Assembly: GCA_963837735.1 (NCBI GenBank)
Contig: CAWIOM010000013.1
Coordinates: forward strand, 37,969-101,968
From: VRUE01 sp963837735
GTDB lineage: Bacteria; Actinomycetota; Thermoleophilia; Solirubrobacterales; 70-9
Length of the DNA: 64,000 bases
Direction of reading: 5' to 3'
The translations under genes and the position numbers were made by a program. Positions 35,182 through 47,022 of this stretch are shown here, piece by piece; positions within the stretch are counted from its first letter, which is position 1; each line of letters opens with the position of its first letter. The notes beneath the pieces are model-generated. The model did no database searches. It was not told the origin of the DNA and saw only the letters and a list, made by a program, of their open reading frames with translations.

Positions 35182-35195
35182 TTAGGGGTGCCTAA
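35182..35195 (+). promoter_or_regulatory. DtxR/IdeR-like iron box upstream of the FTR1 permease
   Basis: The sequence TTAGGGGTGCCTAA is an inverted repeat of TTAGG and CCTAA. With the next base it matches the iron-box half TTAGGTTAGCCTAAC at 12 of 15 positions. It overlaps a second palindrome, CCCCT-TATT-AGGGG. It lies 24 bases before the ATG of an iron permease gene, so iron-dependent repression is a natural reading. Confidence 0.6.
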
Positions 35196-35218
35196 CGAGA
35201 ACAAGAGGACCCATCCAC

Positions 35219-36171
35219 ATGTGCCCAGACCGCACCGAGAGCCCGATGATCCCGACCCTTGTCATCGCCCTGCGCGAGGGGGTCGAGGCCTCGCTGATCA
35301 TCGGCATCATCGCCGCCTTCCTCGTCAAAGAGGGGCGCCGCGACGCGATGCGGCAGATGTGGATGGGCGTCGCCGTCGCGGTCGCGCTCTGCGTCGGCGT
35401 CGCCGTCCTTCTCGAGGTCGTCGGCCAGCAGCTGCCCCACCGCCAGCAGGACCAGCTGGAGACGGTGATCGGGCTGATCGCGGTCAGCGCCGTCACCTAC
35501 ATGATCGTCTGGATGCGCCGCAACGCGCGCGGCATCAAGGCGACCCTCGAAGGCAGCGCCGCCAGCGCCCTCGCCCAGGGCTCGACGATGGCCCTGGTCG
35601 CGATGGCCTTCCTCGCCGTGCTGCGCGAGGGCTTCGAGACCTCGGTCTTCCTGCTCGCCGCCTTCCAGGACGCCGGCGACAGGACCGCGGCCGGCGCCGG
35701 CGCCGCGATCGGCCTGATCGCCGCGATCGCGATCGGCATCGGCATCTACAGGGGCGGCGTGCACATCAACCTCACCCGCTTCTTCCGGGTCACCGGCCTG
35801 ATCCTCGTCTTCGTCGCCGCCGGGCTGCTCTCGACATCGCTGCACACCGCCCACGAGGCCGGCTGGTTCAACACCCTCCAGGGCCAGGCGGTCGACCTGA
35901 CCTGGCTGGTCCAGCCCGGCACGATCTCGGGCGCGCTGCTGACCGGGATGCTGGGCCTGCAGCCCTCGCCGACGGTCGGCGAGATCGGGATCTACCTGCT
36001 CTACGCGGTGCCGATGGCGCTCTACGTGCTCTGGCCGGACCGCCTGCGGCCGCGGCGGGCGCCGGCTCGCCAGCGTGAGCAGCGGGCGGTCGGTCGCCGC
36101 TCAGAGCCCGGCCTGATCGCCCCCGACCGGCGGGTCCTGTCAGCCGCCGGAGAATCGCCTAGCCTGGCTCG

Positions 36172-36175
<4 letters not shown>
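35219..36175 (+). CDS. FTR1-family iron permease
   Basis: This polytopic protein imports iron across the cytoplasmic membrane. It has two REGxE-type motifs: ALREGVEASLIIG near the start and AVLREGFETSVFLL in the middle, both with the acidic residues needed for iron. About seven helices are visible. The C-terminus is extended by a basic tail. ATG 35219 follows AAGAGGAC; ATG 35246 gives the more usual family N-terminus MIPTLVIALREG and may be the true start. No EfeO/EfeB partner lies nearby. The stop overlaps the recQ start as GTGA. Confidence 0.88.
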
Positions 36176-37761
<1,586 letters not shown>

Positions 37762-37765
37762 CTAG

Positions 37766-38727
37766 CGGCGCGGCGCAGGGCGATGCCGGTGACGATCTCG
37801 CGGACGATCCTGTCGGCGGCGAGGGCCGTGATGTCGGCGGAGCCGACCGCGGTCGGGATCACCTCGACGACCTCGGCGCCGACCAGGTCGAGCCGGTCGG
37901 CGAGCGCCGGCAGGCGAGCAGCAGGTCGGCGCTCGTCATCCCGCCCGGCTCCGGGGTCCCGGTGCCCGGGGCGAAGGCCGGGTCGAGGACGTCGATGTCG
38001 ACCGAGAGGAAGGCGGGGCCCTGCCCGACCGCCGAGGCAACCCTCTTGACGACCTCCTCGATGCCGAGCTCGCGGACGTCGTGCATGAAGATGCTCGCGA
38101 TCCCCCGCTCGGCCTGCCAGGAGAACTCCTCCTCGCCGGGCCAGTAGCCGCGCAGGCCGACCTGCGCGTAGCGCCGGGGGTCGACGTCGCCGGCCTCGAC
38201 CAGGCGCCGCATCGGCGTCCCGTGCGAGACCTCGACCCCGAAAACCTCGTCGCCGGTGTCGGTGTGGGTGTCGAAATGGACGAGGCCGAGCGGCGCCGCC
38301 GTGGTGGATCGGCGCAGGCGCGGATGTCGGGCTCGGCGATGCCGTGGTCGCCGCCGAGCACGATCGGGATCGCCCCGGCCGCGAGCACCTGGCCGACCGT
38401 GCGCTCGATCGCGGCGTGGGTGGCGGCCGGGTCGGCGGGCAGGACCGGCGCGTCGCCGAAGTCGACGACCCGCAGCTCGGCGAAGCCGTCGATGCCGGCC
38501 TCCAGGTGCGGCCCGGGCGGGCAGCTCGCCGCGCGGATCGCGCGCGGGCCGAAGCGCGCCCCGGGCCGGTCGGAGACCAGATCGTCGGTCGGGGCGCCGA
38601 CGATCGCCACGTCGACGCCGGCGAGCTCGGCCGGGTCCTCGGTGTAGGGCATCCCGGCGAAGCTCGGCAGCCCGGCGAAATCGGGCTTCTCGCCGAACTC
38701 ACGCCAGCGCTCAAGGGGATCGATCAC
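37766..38727 (-). CDS. speB: agmatinase/arginase-family ureohydrolase (frameshifted)
   Basis: The binuclear manganese enzyme probably hydrolyses agmatine to putrescine and urea. The family motifs are present in order: PIVLGGDHGI, HFDTHTDTGDEVFG (metal-binding His and Asp residues), SHGTPMRRL, and SVDIDVLDPAFAPGTGTPEP. Frame changes lie near 38300-38315 and near 37915. The last part reads VVEVIPTAVGSADITALAAD and ends around GIALRR at the junction with recQ. GTG 38727 is the likely start. Guanidinobutyrase or related ureohydrolases are possible alternatives. Confidence 0.85.
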
Positions 38728-38785
38728 AGTCGTTGCAATGCTACGCCCGCGGCCGAGGGGCGCCCGCCTGCTTACCTCTCCGAGA

Positions 38786-39856
38786 ATGCCATTCCGGACA
38801 CGAGCCACGCTCGCGGCGCTCGGCGCTGCCCTGATCGTCGCCCTGCTCGCCGCGCCCGGCGCCGGCGCCGGCTCGCTCCAGCCCCGTGGCCGCAAGGTCT
38901 TCCTCGGCGTCAGCGACACCGGCAACCCGGCGGACTTCGGGCAGTTCGGCGTCGCCCTCCACAAGCACCCCGCGGTGATCGAGTCCTTCCGCGACTGGGG
39001 CAGCGACTTCCATGGCTCGATCGGGCGCTGGCAGACGGCCCGGGCCCGGCCGATGATCCACATCACCACCGCCGACAGCCATGACGGGCACGAGATATTC
39101 ACGCCGCGCGCGCTCGCCACCGGCTACGGCGACGATTACCTGATCAGGCTCAACCGGCTCTTCTGGGCGAAGCGGATGCCGGCCTACGTTCGACCGCTGG
39201 GAGAGCCCAACCGCTGCCTCAACGTCTACGCGTCCTACGACTGCGCCGGCAGTCCGCGGGATTCCGCGCACAAGCCGTTCTGGTACCGACGCGCCTTCCG
39301 CCGTATCTACCTGATCCTCCATGGGGGCGGCAAGCGGGCGAAGATCGACGCCCGCCTGGCCGACGCGGGCCTGCGCCGGCTCAAGGCCGACGTCGGCGGC
39401 CTTCCCCGCGCTCCGGTGGCCCTGGTCTGGAGCACCCTGCCCGCCGGCTCCCCGACCACGCCGCGCAACCGCCCGCGGCACTTCTACCCGGGCTCCCGCT
39501 ACGTCGATTGGGTCGGCACGGACCTCTACTCCGACAACCAGGACTGGAAGGCGCTCACGGGGCTCTACAACCGCTTCCCGACAAAGCCGTTCGCGATCCC
39601 CGAGTTCGGCGTATCGACAGGCGACGACCCGGCTTTCATCAGGCGCCTGTTCGTCTGGGTCAGGCGCCATCCTCGCGCCAAGCTGCTCGTTTACTACCAG
39701 GACTTCGGCTCCTCCAACCCCTACCGGATCCAGAACTACCCGGAGAGCCTCTCCGTGCTCGACGGCGAGATCCACTCCAAGCTCTTCCCGCCGTTCGCGC
39801 CGGGGCACCCCAAGCCCCCGCCGCCACCTCCAGGCGGCGTCGGGACGAAGCCCTAG
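38786..39856 (+). CDS. secreted GH26-like glycoside hydrolase, paralogue 1
   Basis: A signal peptide (LIVALLAAPGAGAG) precedes a TIM-barrel-like protein of 356 residues. AYVRPLGEPNRCLN matches the RPxxExN acid/base segment of GH26 beta-mannanases, and KPFAIPEFG supplies the nucleophile Glu. DWVGTDLYSDNQDW is another barrel strand end. The C-terminus is a polyproline tail. It is a close paralogue of the gene at 41369-42439, with nearly identical DNA around 39644-39744. Each copy sits beside a GT39-like membrane protein. The substrate is unproven. Confidence 0.75.
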   Translation: MPFRTRATLAALGAALIVALLAAPGAGAGSLQPRGRKVFLGVSDTGNPADFGQFGVALHKHPAVIESFRDWGSDFHGSIGRWQTARARPMIHITTADSHDGHEIFTPRALATGYGDDYLIRLNRLFWAKRMPAYVRPLGEPNRCLNVYASYDCAGSPRDSAHKPFWYRRAFRRIYLILHGGGKRAKIDARLADAGLRRLKADVGGLPRAPVALVWSTLPAGSPTTPRNRPRHFYPGSRYVDWVGTDLYSDNQDWKALTGLYNRFPTKPFAIPEFGVSTGDDPAFIRRLFVWVRRHPRAKLLVYYQDFGSSNPYRIQNYPESLSVLDGEIHSKLFPPFAPGHPKPPPPPPGGVGTKP

Positions 39857-39864
39857 TCAGGTCA

Positions 39865-41343
39865 CTAGCTTCCGGCGCCGGGGCCGTCGAGCAACACGAC
39901 GTTGTTCCCGTAGCCGGTGAAGTTCCCGATCAACTCTCCCCAGCTCAGGATCCGGGGGCGGCTCGCCCGGTAGCGGACGAGGGTCATCCGGCCTTCCGTG
40001 ACCCGCATCTCCTCGTGGAAGGACGGGGGCAGGGCCCGGTGCCGGCGGGGCGGGGGCCTGCCGCTGATCACGTCCACTTCGGAGACCGGCACCGGACTGT
40101 TGCGCCAGTACTTCCACTTGGTCTGGCGCTCTCCCCGTCCCAGGTAGAACGCCAGGGGTTCGCCGCCCTGTTCCCACACCACCAGCGCCCGCGGCCGGCC
40201 GTGCGGCGGGCCGACCTTCGCCGCGATGCCGGCCCAGTCTTCCCGCTGCAGGGCCGGGCGGAAATCCGCGTACACGCAGAAGGCGAGCCAGTAGAGGACG
40301 AGGGTCGCTCCCAGAGCCACGCCCCAGCCGGCCGGCCCGCGGCGCCGCGATCCCGGCGGCGCCGACCATGGCCAGGGGGATCAGGGCCGGCAGCAGGTTG
40401 CGCCCCAGCACGAAGTCCTGTCCGAGGCCGGCGAAGAGGACGGCCAGGGCGACGGCGCCACCGCCGATCGCGAGCGCCAGGCCGGCGCCGCGCCTCTCCC
40501 GGGGGCCGCCGCGCAGGAGGAGCAGCGCCACCGCGCCGGCGAAGAGCGCCATCGGCACGAGGGCATGCTTGAGGAGGCCGGTCTCGCCCGCGAAGTAGGC
40601 GATCCCGGCATCGTGCAGGCGGCGGCTGAGGTGGAACGTGGCGATCCAGTCGTTGTTCGAGCCCTGGGCCTGGTGCAGTGCGATCGGGGCCAGGGCGAGG
40701 CCGGCGGCGGCCAGGGCCGCCAGCGCCAGGACGACCCGCGCCCGGGGACGAGCCGCAGCCAAAGCCACGCAGCCTCGATCGCGATCGGGAAGATCGCGAA
40801 GTAGTGCGTCGCCAGCGCCAGGGCCGAGAACGCCGCCCACCAGGCCAGGTCCTTCCCGGCGCCGCCTCGGGCGCGGAGGAAGAAGAGCAGCGCGGCGGTG
40901 CTGAGGAGGACGAGCAGGGCGTAGGCGCGAGCGTCCTGCGAGTACCAGACCAGGATCGGGTTGACGGCGACGATCGCCGCCACCGCGACGCCGGTGCGGC
41001 GCCCGATCAGCTCCCGTCCGGCCAGGTAGGCGACGGGCACGGTCGCCGTTCCGAACAGGGCGGAGAGGGACCGGAGCCCGACCTCCTGGACGCCGAAGAG
41101 GTGGGACCAGAGCCAGGCGACCAGGTAGTAGAGCGGCGGCGTCGACTCGCTGGTCCAGACCAGGTGCATCGTGCCCGAGAGGCTCGAGACGAGAACCCGG
41201 CCCGCGGTGACCGCCTCGTCGTGGCGGTAGCTTTGGAGGCCCAGGGTCGAGAAGCGGAGACTGGCGGCGAGCGCTGTCAGGGCGACGACCGACCACAGGA
41301 ACCAACGGGCCCGGTTCGTGTTGGAGTTCTCGTCTGGTCCCAT
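39865..41343 (-). CDS. GT39-like (GT-C) membrane glycosyltransferase, paralogue 1 (two frameshifts)
   Basis: The N-terminal part has the GT-C acidic motif in its first extracytoplasmic loop (LQSYRHDEAVTAGRVL) and STPPLYYLVAWLW, as in ArnT/PMT-type enzymes that use polyprenyl-phosphate sugars. About ten helices follow. Frame changes near 40735 and 40340 separate the middle (LFAGLGQDFVLGRNLLPALI) and the C-terminal soluble part (WKYWRNSPVPVSEVD). ATG 41343 is the likely start, back to back with the second GH26-like gene. It should transfer a sugar outside the membrane. Confidence 0.72.
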
Positions 41344-41368
41344 CCGATGAAGGGAGTTGGTTGCCCAC

Positions 41369-42439
41369 ATGGCTCACCGATGGCGCCACGCAACGGTACT
41401 GGCAACGATCGTCGCCGCGGCGTCGCTGCTCGCCGCTGCTCCCGCTGCCGCCGGCGCCCTGCAGCCGATCCGGGGCCAGGTCTTCTTCGGCGCCTCGGAC
41501 ACCGGCGTCAACTCCCAGTTCACCGAATTCTCCGAACTGATCGGCAAGCACCCACCGGTGATCGAGACGTTTCGGGCCTGGGGCTCCGACCTGACGGGCT
41601 CGATCAAACGCTGGCAGAAGGCCGAAGCGCGGCCGATTCTGCACATCTCGACCGCCGATCCGACCGACGGGCACGAGCTGATCGACCCGCGGCAGATCGC
41701 CAACGGATACGGAGACGGCTATCTGATCGGTCTCAACTACCTGTTCTGGTCCCAGGGCATGCGAGCGTACGTCCGGCCGCTGGGCGAGCCGAACCGCTGC
41801 CTCAACGTCTACGCCTCCTATGACTGCGAAGGCAATCTGCGCGGCGCCCAGCACCGCCCCTACTGGTACCGCCAGGCGTTCAGGCGGATCTACATCCTCG
41901 TCCACGGCGGCGGCAAGCTCCCGAAGATCGAATCGCGCCTGCGGCGGGCGGGCCTGCCGCCGCTGCGCGAAGCCGGCGCGCCGCTGCCCGGGGGCCTGCC
42001 CAGGGCGCCGGTGGCGGTGATCTGGAGCCCGCTCGTGACCGGCTCCCCCGGCCTGCGCCCGAACCGGCCGGAACGCTTCTACCCAGGGCGGGCCTACACC
42101 GACTGGGACGGCACCGACTTCTATTCCGGCTATCCGGAATGGAAGGCCCTGACCGAGCTCTACCGGAAGTTCCGCGGACATCCCTTCGTCCTCACCGAGT
42201 GGGGGCTCTCGGGGGCCGACGACCCGACGTTCGTGAAGCGCCTGTTCGTCTGGGCCAGGCGTCATCCTCGTGCCCAGATGCTCGTCTACTACCAGGACTT
42301 CGGCTCCTCGAACCCCTACCGGATCCAGAACTACCCGGCCAGCCTCGGCGTGATCGGGCGACGCGTCTCGGGCGAAGAGTTCCCGGAATACGCGTTCGAA
42401 CCGCCGCGACCGGCACTGCCGACGGGAGCGACCAGGTAA
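41369..42439 (+). CDS. secreted GH26-like glycoside hydrolase, paralogue 2
   Basis: It has 356 residues like its paralogue at 38786. The signal peptide ends AAAPAAAGA. AYVRPLGEPNRCLN holds the predicted acid/base Glu, and HPFVLTEWG the nucleophile Glu. TDWDGTDFYSGYPEW corresponds to the substrate strand. The C-terminus lacks the polyproline tail of paralogue 1. A GT39-like gene follows immediately on the same strand, and its open frame begins around this gene's stop. The two hydrolases probably act on the same envelope or extracellular glycan. Confidence 0.75.
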   Translation: MAHRWRHATVLATIVAAASLLAAAPAAAGALQPIRGQVFFGASDTGVNSQFTEFSELIGKHPPVIETFRAWGSDLTGSIKRWQKAEARPILHISTADPTDGHELIDPRQIANGYGDGYLIGLNYLFWSQGMRAYVRPLGEPNRCLNVYASYDCEGNLRGAQHRPYWYRQAFRRIYILVHGGGKLPKIESRLRRAGLPPLREAGAPLPGGLPRAPVAVIWSPLVTGSPGLRPNRPERFYPGRAYTDWDGTDFYSGYPEWKALTELYRKFRGHPFVLTEWGLSGADDPTFVKRLFVWARRHPRAQMLVYYQDFGSSNPYRIQNYPASLGVIGRRVSGEEFPEYAFEPPRPALPTGATR

Positions 42440-43998
42440 CCGCCCGGGCTGCGCGACTGGCCCGGCGGGCGGGCGAGTCTCCCCACCTGGTCGCCCTGAC
42501 GGGGATCGTCGTGCTTGGCGCGGCCCTGCGCTTCGCCACCCTCGACCTGCAGAGCTACCGATACGACGAGGCGGTGACCGTCGCCAGGGTGCTGCACCCG
42601 AGCGTCTTCGACACCTTCTCGGCCGTCCCCCACAGCGAGTCGACGCCACCGCTGTACTACCTGGTCGCCTGGCTCTGGTCGCGGCCGTTCGGGATCGGCG
42701 AGGTCGGCCTGCGCTCGCTCTCGGCGCTGGCGGGCACCGCCTCGATCGCGATCGTCTACATGGGGGCGCTCGCCCTGGGGATGCGCCGCACGGTGGGCCT
42801 GATCGCCGCCGCGCTGGTGGCGGTGTCGCCGGTGCTGATCTGGTTCTCGCAGGACGCGCGCGCCTACTCGCTGGCCTTCCTGCTGACCGCGCTCTCCTTC
42901 CTCTTCTTCGCCAGGGCGCTGCGAGACCCGCGCCGGGGGACGCTCCTGGCCTGGGCGGCCTTCTCGGCCGCCGCGGTCTGGACCCACTACTTCGCGGGCT
43001 TCGTCGTCGCCCCCGAGGCGGCGCTGCTGCTGCTGTGGTCGGGTGAGCGGCGCCGGGTCGCCTGCTCGCTGGCGCTGATCATCGCCGCCGTCGCGCTGCT
43101 GCTCCCGATCGCGCTCCGGCAGGCCGACAACGCCCACGCCTCGTGGATCGCCGAACAACCGCTGCCCGAACGGCTGGAACGGGCCGGGGCGAAGCTGGTC
43201 GGCAACGACAACGGCAACGAGCACGGGGCCCGAGAGCCGGGGCCGATCCCGCTCGCGGTGCCCGCGGCGCTTGCTCTCGCCGCCCTGCTGATGCTGGCGC
43301 TGCTCGGCAACGCCGGCGAGCGCCGGGTCGCCGCAACGGCGGCGGTGGTCGGCATCTCCGGGGTGCTGGCGCCACTGGCCCTGGCGGCGGTCGGCGCCGA
43401 CTACCTCGACGGGCGCAACCTGCTGCCGGTGTTCGTGCCGCTGATCATCGTCATCGCGGCCGGCTTCGGCGTCAGGCGAGCCTCCTACGCGGGCATCCTC
43501 GCCGCCGCCGCGCTCTGCTTCTGCTCGCTGGTCTTCACGATCGAGATCGATCGCCTGCCCCGCCTGCAACGTGAGGACCTGCGCAACGCGGCCGAGCGGA
43601 TCGGGGCGCCGCGGCCCGGGCTCGCGATCGTGACCATTCGCTACGCCACCAGCCAACCCCTGCTCTACTACCTCGGCGCCGAGGTCGCCCGCGGTCCGCT
43701 TCCCCCGTTGCGCGAAATCGACCTCGTGGGCTCGAAGCTCGCCGCCGACCGCAATGCGCGTCGCATCCTGCCCGATCGGTTCCGGCGGGTGGAATCGCGG
43801 CCCGTCTCCTACAACTACACCCTGACCCGCTTCCGCTCCGCCTCCCCGGTTCGCGTTCCCCTGACCGTTCTCCGCGACGGCGATCTCGTCGGCGGGGGGC
43901 GCTACTCCTCGGTACTGACCTGGCCCTCCGCCGTCAGGGATGCGACGCGGACGCGCGGCGCTCGGCCTCGGCGGAGACGCCGTCGATCAGCTGCTTGA
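42440..43998 (+). CDS. GT39-like (GT-C) membrane glycosyltransferase, paralogue 2
   Basis: This copy parallels the gene at 39865-41343: LQSYRYDEAVTVARVL carries the acidic motif, STPPLYYLVAWLWSRPFG follows, and FSQDARAYSLAF is the next conserved loop. It is uninterrupted through about ten helices. The start is uncertain: no ATG lies before the first helix, GTG 42511 falls within it, and the open frame continues back into the hydrolase gene. I therefore give the stop of that gene as an approximate boundary. The last about 20 residues overlap the convergent SRPBCC gene and are Arg-rich, so the true end may be earlier. Confidence 0.72.
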
Positions 43999-44380
43999 CC
44001 CCGAGCCTGACCGCGCCGACGACGGCGGCGCCGACCAGCGGCACCGTCGGCATCGTGCGCACCGCATAGGTCATCCTCGTGCCGCCGTTCTGCTGCGTCA
44101 GCTCGACGGTCCCGACATGGTCGCGGACCGGCAGCCCGGAGAGCAGCGTGTAGGAGAAGCGGGTCGGCTCCTCGTAGGTGAGGACTTCCTCGCGCAGCGG
44201 CGGGCCGAGCGCGCTCAGCTTGCGGATCGCGCCGACCCCGTTCGGCGAAGGGTCGCCCTCGCGCTCGAGCTCGGAGCGGCGCAGCGGCGTGATCGACGAG
44301 TAGGCGCGGTGGTCGACGAGGACCTCGAAGATCGTCTCCGGGGGCGCGGCGATCTGGCGCTCGATCGTGAAGCTGGCCAT
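43934..44380 (-). CDS. SRPBCC (START-like) family protein
   Basis: This 148-residue protein has the helix-grip pattern of polyketide cyclase/START-like proteins: TIERQIAAPPETIFEVLVDH at the N-terminus, EVLTYEEPTRFSYTLLSG and GTRMTYAVRTMPTVP strands, and a long C-terminal helix (GAVRLGVKQLIDGVSAEAERR). Such proteins bind hydrophobic ligands. It lies 10 bases downstream of an MBL-fold gene on the same strand, suggesting cotranscription. Confidence 0.82.
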   Translation of the reverse strand: MASFTIERQIAAPPETIFEVLVDHRAYSSITPLRRSELEREGDPSPNGVGAIRKLSALGPPLREEVLTYEEPTRFSYTLLSGLPVRDHVGTVELTQQNGGTRMTYAVRTMPTVPLVGAAVVGAVRLGVKQLIDGVSAEAERRASASHP

Positions 44381-44390
44381 GCGGCGCAGG

Positions 44391-45398
44391 CTACCGGAGG
44401 GCCCAGTGCTGGGGATCCGTTCCGGCCACCGCCTCGACCTCGCCGAGGAGCGTCAGGTGGTCGAGGCAGGAGAGGACGATCTGCAGCACCCAGGCGCTGA
44501 CCGGCGTGTTGACGTTCTCGGCGCCGACGATCTCGCCGACGATCGCGAAGGCGGTCTTCTCGCCCTCCGAGAGCGAGGCCTTCACTTTCCCGATCAGCTC
44601 GTCGACCTGGCGCCGCGCCTCGGCGATCTTCACCTCGGGATCGCGGAACGGGCGGCCGTGCCCGGGCAGGACGAGATCGACGTCGAGCGGCTCGACCTCG
44701 TCGAGGCCGCGCAGGAACTCGCCGATCGGGTCGGGCGTGTGGCCGTGGTCGAAGAAGAGCACCGTGCGGCCGAGCAGATGGTCGCCGGAGATCAGCAGCT
44801 TGCGCTCGGGCTGGTGGAAGACGACGTGGGACGGGGCGTGGCCGGGCGTCTCGTGGACCCGCCAGGCGCCGAGGGCGGTCTCGACCTCCATCCCGGGGAG
44901 CAGCTCGCGGTCGGGCTCGACGATCGCGTCGATCCCGGTCTCGGTGTCGCCGCTGCGCGATTCGCGGTAGCGCTCCAGGGCCTCGGCCGGGACGCCGCTC
45001 TGGCGCGCGACCTCGATCCGGTTCTCGAGCGCCGCCGCCGGGTCGTCGGCGATCGGCCGGACGTGCTCCCATGCGGGGTGCAACCAGAGCTCGCAGCCGG
45101 CCGCGTCGAGGATCGACGCCGCCAGCCCGTAGTGGTCGGTGTGGGAGTGGGTGCAGGCGACCAGCCTCACGTCCTCGATCCCGAACCCGACCTGGGCCAG
45201 CGCCAGTTCGAACTGGCGCATCCGGCCCCTGCCGCCGATCCCGGTGTCGAATAGGACGATGCCGTCGTCGTCCGGGGCGGCCACCGCCCAGACGTTGCCG
45301 TGCGGGACGCCCGGCCAGGGCAGCGCCAGCCGCAGCCGCCAGACTCCCGGCAGCACCCTTTCGCCGCGCGGCGCCTCCGGCCGCTTGCGCTCGCTCAT
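44391..45398 (-). CDS. metallo-beta-lactamase-fold hydrolase
   Basis: CTHSHTDHYG gives the HxHxDH zinc motif near residue 85. ETPGHAPSHV, LLISGDHLLG and LVLPGHGRPF supply the remaining ligands. A C-terminal helical extension of about 90 residues is typical of glyoxalase II-like or LACTB2-like members. The start could be ATG 45398 or ATG 45407; both are crowded by AGGAGG. The substrate is unknown. It precedes the SRPBCC gene in a likely two-gene unit. Confidence 0.85.
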   Translation of the reverse strand: MSERKRPEAPRGERVLPGVWRLRLALPWPGVPHGNVWAVAAPDDDGIVLFDTGIGGRGRMRQFELALAQVGFGIEDVRLVACTHSHTDHYGLAASILDAAGCELWLHPAWEHVRPIADDPAAALENRIEVARQSGVPAEALERYRESRSGDTETGIDAIVEPDRELLPGMEVETALGAWRVHETPGHAPSHVVFHQPERKLLISGDHLLGRTVLFFDHGHTPDPIGEFLRGLDEVEPLDVDLVLPGHGRPFRDPEVKIAEARRQVDELIGKVKASLSEGEKTAFAIVGEIVGAENVNTPVSAWVLQIVLSCLDHLTLLGEVEAVAGTDPQHWALR

Positions 45399-45468
45399 CC
45401 TCCTCATCCTCTCAGGGCGAGGCCCTCCTCTGCGCGAGCGCCGTCAAGCCGGATAGGTTGGGTGGGCA

Positions 45469-47022
45469 ATGGAGTCGAGCAGCCCCAAGCGCGCCGGCCT
45501 GGTTCTCTCCGCGCTGATCCTCGTCGCCGCCGTCGCCAACCTCAACCTGGCGGTCGCCAACGTCGCCCTGCCGGACATCGGCAAGGCCTTCGGCTCGGGG
45601 CAGACGACGCTCAACCTGATCGCAGTCGGCTACTCGCTGGGGCTGGCGACCTCGGTCCTCTACCTGGGGGCGCTCGGCGACCGCTACGGGCGCAAGATGA
45701 TGCTGCTGCTCGGCATGGGGCTCTCGATCCCCGCCTCGCTGCTCGCCGGCCTTGCGCCCTCCGACGGCGTCCTCTTCGTCGCCCGGCTGCTCGGCGGCGT
45801 CGCCGCCGGCATGGCCTTCCCGACCACCCTGGCCCTGATCACCGCCCTCTGGGCGGGCGCCGCCCGGACCCGCGCGATCGCCCTCTGGTCGGCGATCGGC
45901 GGCGCCATCGCCTCGCTCGGGCCGCTGCTCTCCGGCGCCCTGCTCGAGCAGTTCGACTGGGGCTCGGTCTTCCTCGTCACGCTGCCGCTGGCCGTGCTCG
46001 CCCTGCTGATGGCCTGGCGCTACGTCCCCGCCCACATCAACGAGGCGACGGAGCCGGTCGACAACCTCGGCGGCATCCTCTCGATGCTGCTGGTTGCGGC
46101 GCTGGTCCTGGGGATCAACCTCGCCCCCGTCCCCGGCAAGGGGGCTCTGGCGATCGGCCTCGGCCTCGTTGCGCTCGCCGCCACGGGCGCCTTCGTGCTG
46201 CGCCAGCGCCGGGTCCGCAACCCGCTGTATGACCTCGACGTCGCCGCGCGGCGGGTCTTCTGGGTCGCCGCCTGCGCCGGGATCATCGTCTTCGGCTCGC
46301 TGATGGGGGCGATGTTCATCGGCCAGCAGTTCCTCCAGAACGTCCTCGACTACTCGACCCTCGACTCGGGGCTGGCGATCCTGCCGGCGGCGGTCCTGAT
46401 GGTGATCGTCGCCCCCCGCTCCGCGAAGCTCGTCGAGGCGCGCGGGGCCCGCTTCACCCTGCTCATCGGCTACGTCTTCTGCGTCCTCGGCTTCCTCACC
46501 ATGCTGCTGCTCTGGGAGGAAGGCATCGCCTACTGGAAGGTCGGCCTCGGCTACGCCTTCATCGGGATCGGGGTCGGGTTCGCCGGCACGCCGGCCTCCC
46601 ACTCGCTGACCGGGTCGGTGCCGGTCCGCCGCGCCGGGATGGCCTCCGGGACCGCCGACCTGCAGCGCGACCTCGGCGGCGCGATCATGCAGTCGATCTT
46701 CGGCGCCCTGCTGACCGCCGGCTACGCGGCGGCGGCCGGCGCGGCGATCGAATCCGCCCCCCAACAGGCCAAGGTCACCGAGAACATCGAAGGCGAGCTG
46801 ACCAAGTCGTTCTCGAGCGCCGCCGACCTCGCCGGGCAGTACCCGGGGCACTCCGAACAGATCATCGCCGCCGCCAAGAGCTCCTTCCTGCAGGGGGACA
46901 AATGGGCCTACACGGCGGGCATCGTCGCGATCGGGCTCGGCGCGACCCTCGTCTTCTTCGCCTTCCCGAAGAACGATCAGGAGCGGCTGCTGCTGGAGCA
47001 GTACCACTCCGAAGATGGCTAG
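45469..47022 (+). CDS. MFS drug transporter, DHA2 (14-helix) type
   Basis: The 517-residue protein has about 14 hydrophobic helices. NLAVANVALPDIGKAF is the usual DHA2 entry helix, LGDRYGRKMMLL the motif A loop, and TPASHSLTGSVPVRRAG an antiporter-type segment. A soluble loop of about 60 residues lies near the C-terminus. Proton-driven efflux of drugs or metabolites is expected. The stop overlaps the start of the LtrA-like gene by eight bases, so the two are coupled. Confidence 0.88.
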   Translation: MESSSPKRAGLVLSALILVAAVANLNLAVANVALPDIGKAFGSGQTTLNLIAVGYSLGLATSVLYLGALGDRYGRKMMLLLGMGLSIPASLLAGLAPSDGVLFVARLLGGVAAGMAFPTTLALITALWAGAARTRAIALWSAIGGAIASLGPLLSGALLEQFDWGSVFLVTLPLAVLALLMAWRYVPAHINEATEPVDNLGGILSMLLVAALVLGINLAPVPGKGALAIGLGLVALAATGAFVLRQRRVRNPLYDLDVAARRVFWVAACAGIIVFGSLMGAMFIGQQFLQNVLDYSTLDSGLAILPAAVLMVIVAPRSAKLVEARGARFTLLIGYVFCVLGFLTMLLLWEEGIAYWKVGLGYAFIGIGVGFAGTPASHSLTGSVPVRRAGMASGTADLQRDLGGAIMQSIFGALLTAGYAAAAGAAIESAPQQAKVTENIEGELTKSFSSAADLAGQYPGHSEQIIAAAKSSFLQGDKWAYTAGIVAIGLGATLVFFAFPKNDQERLLLEQYHSEDG

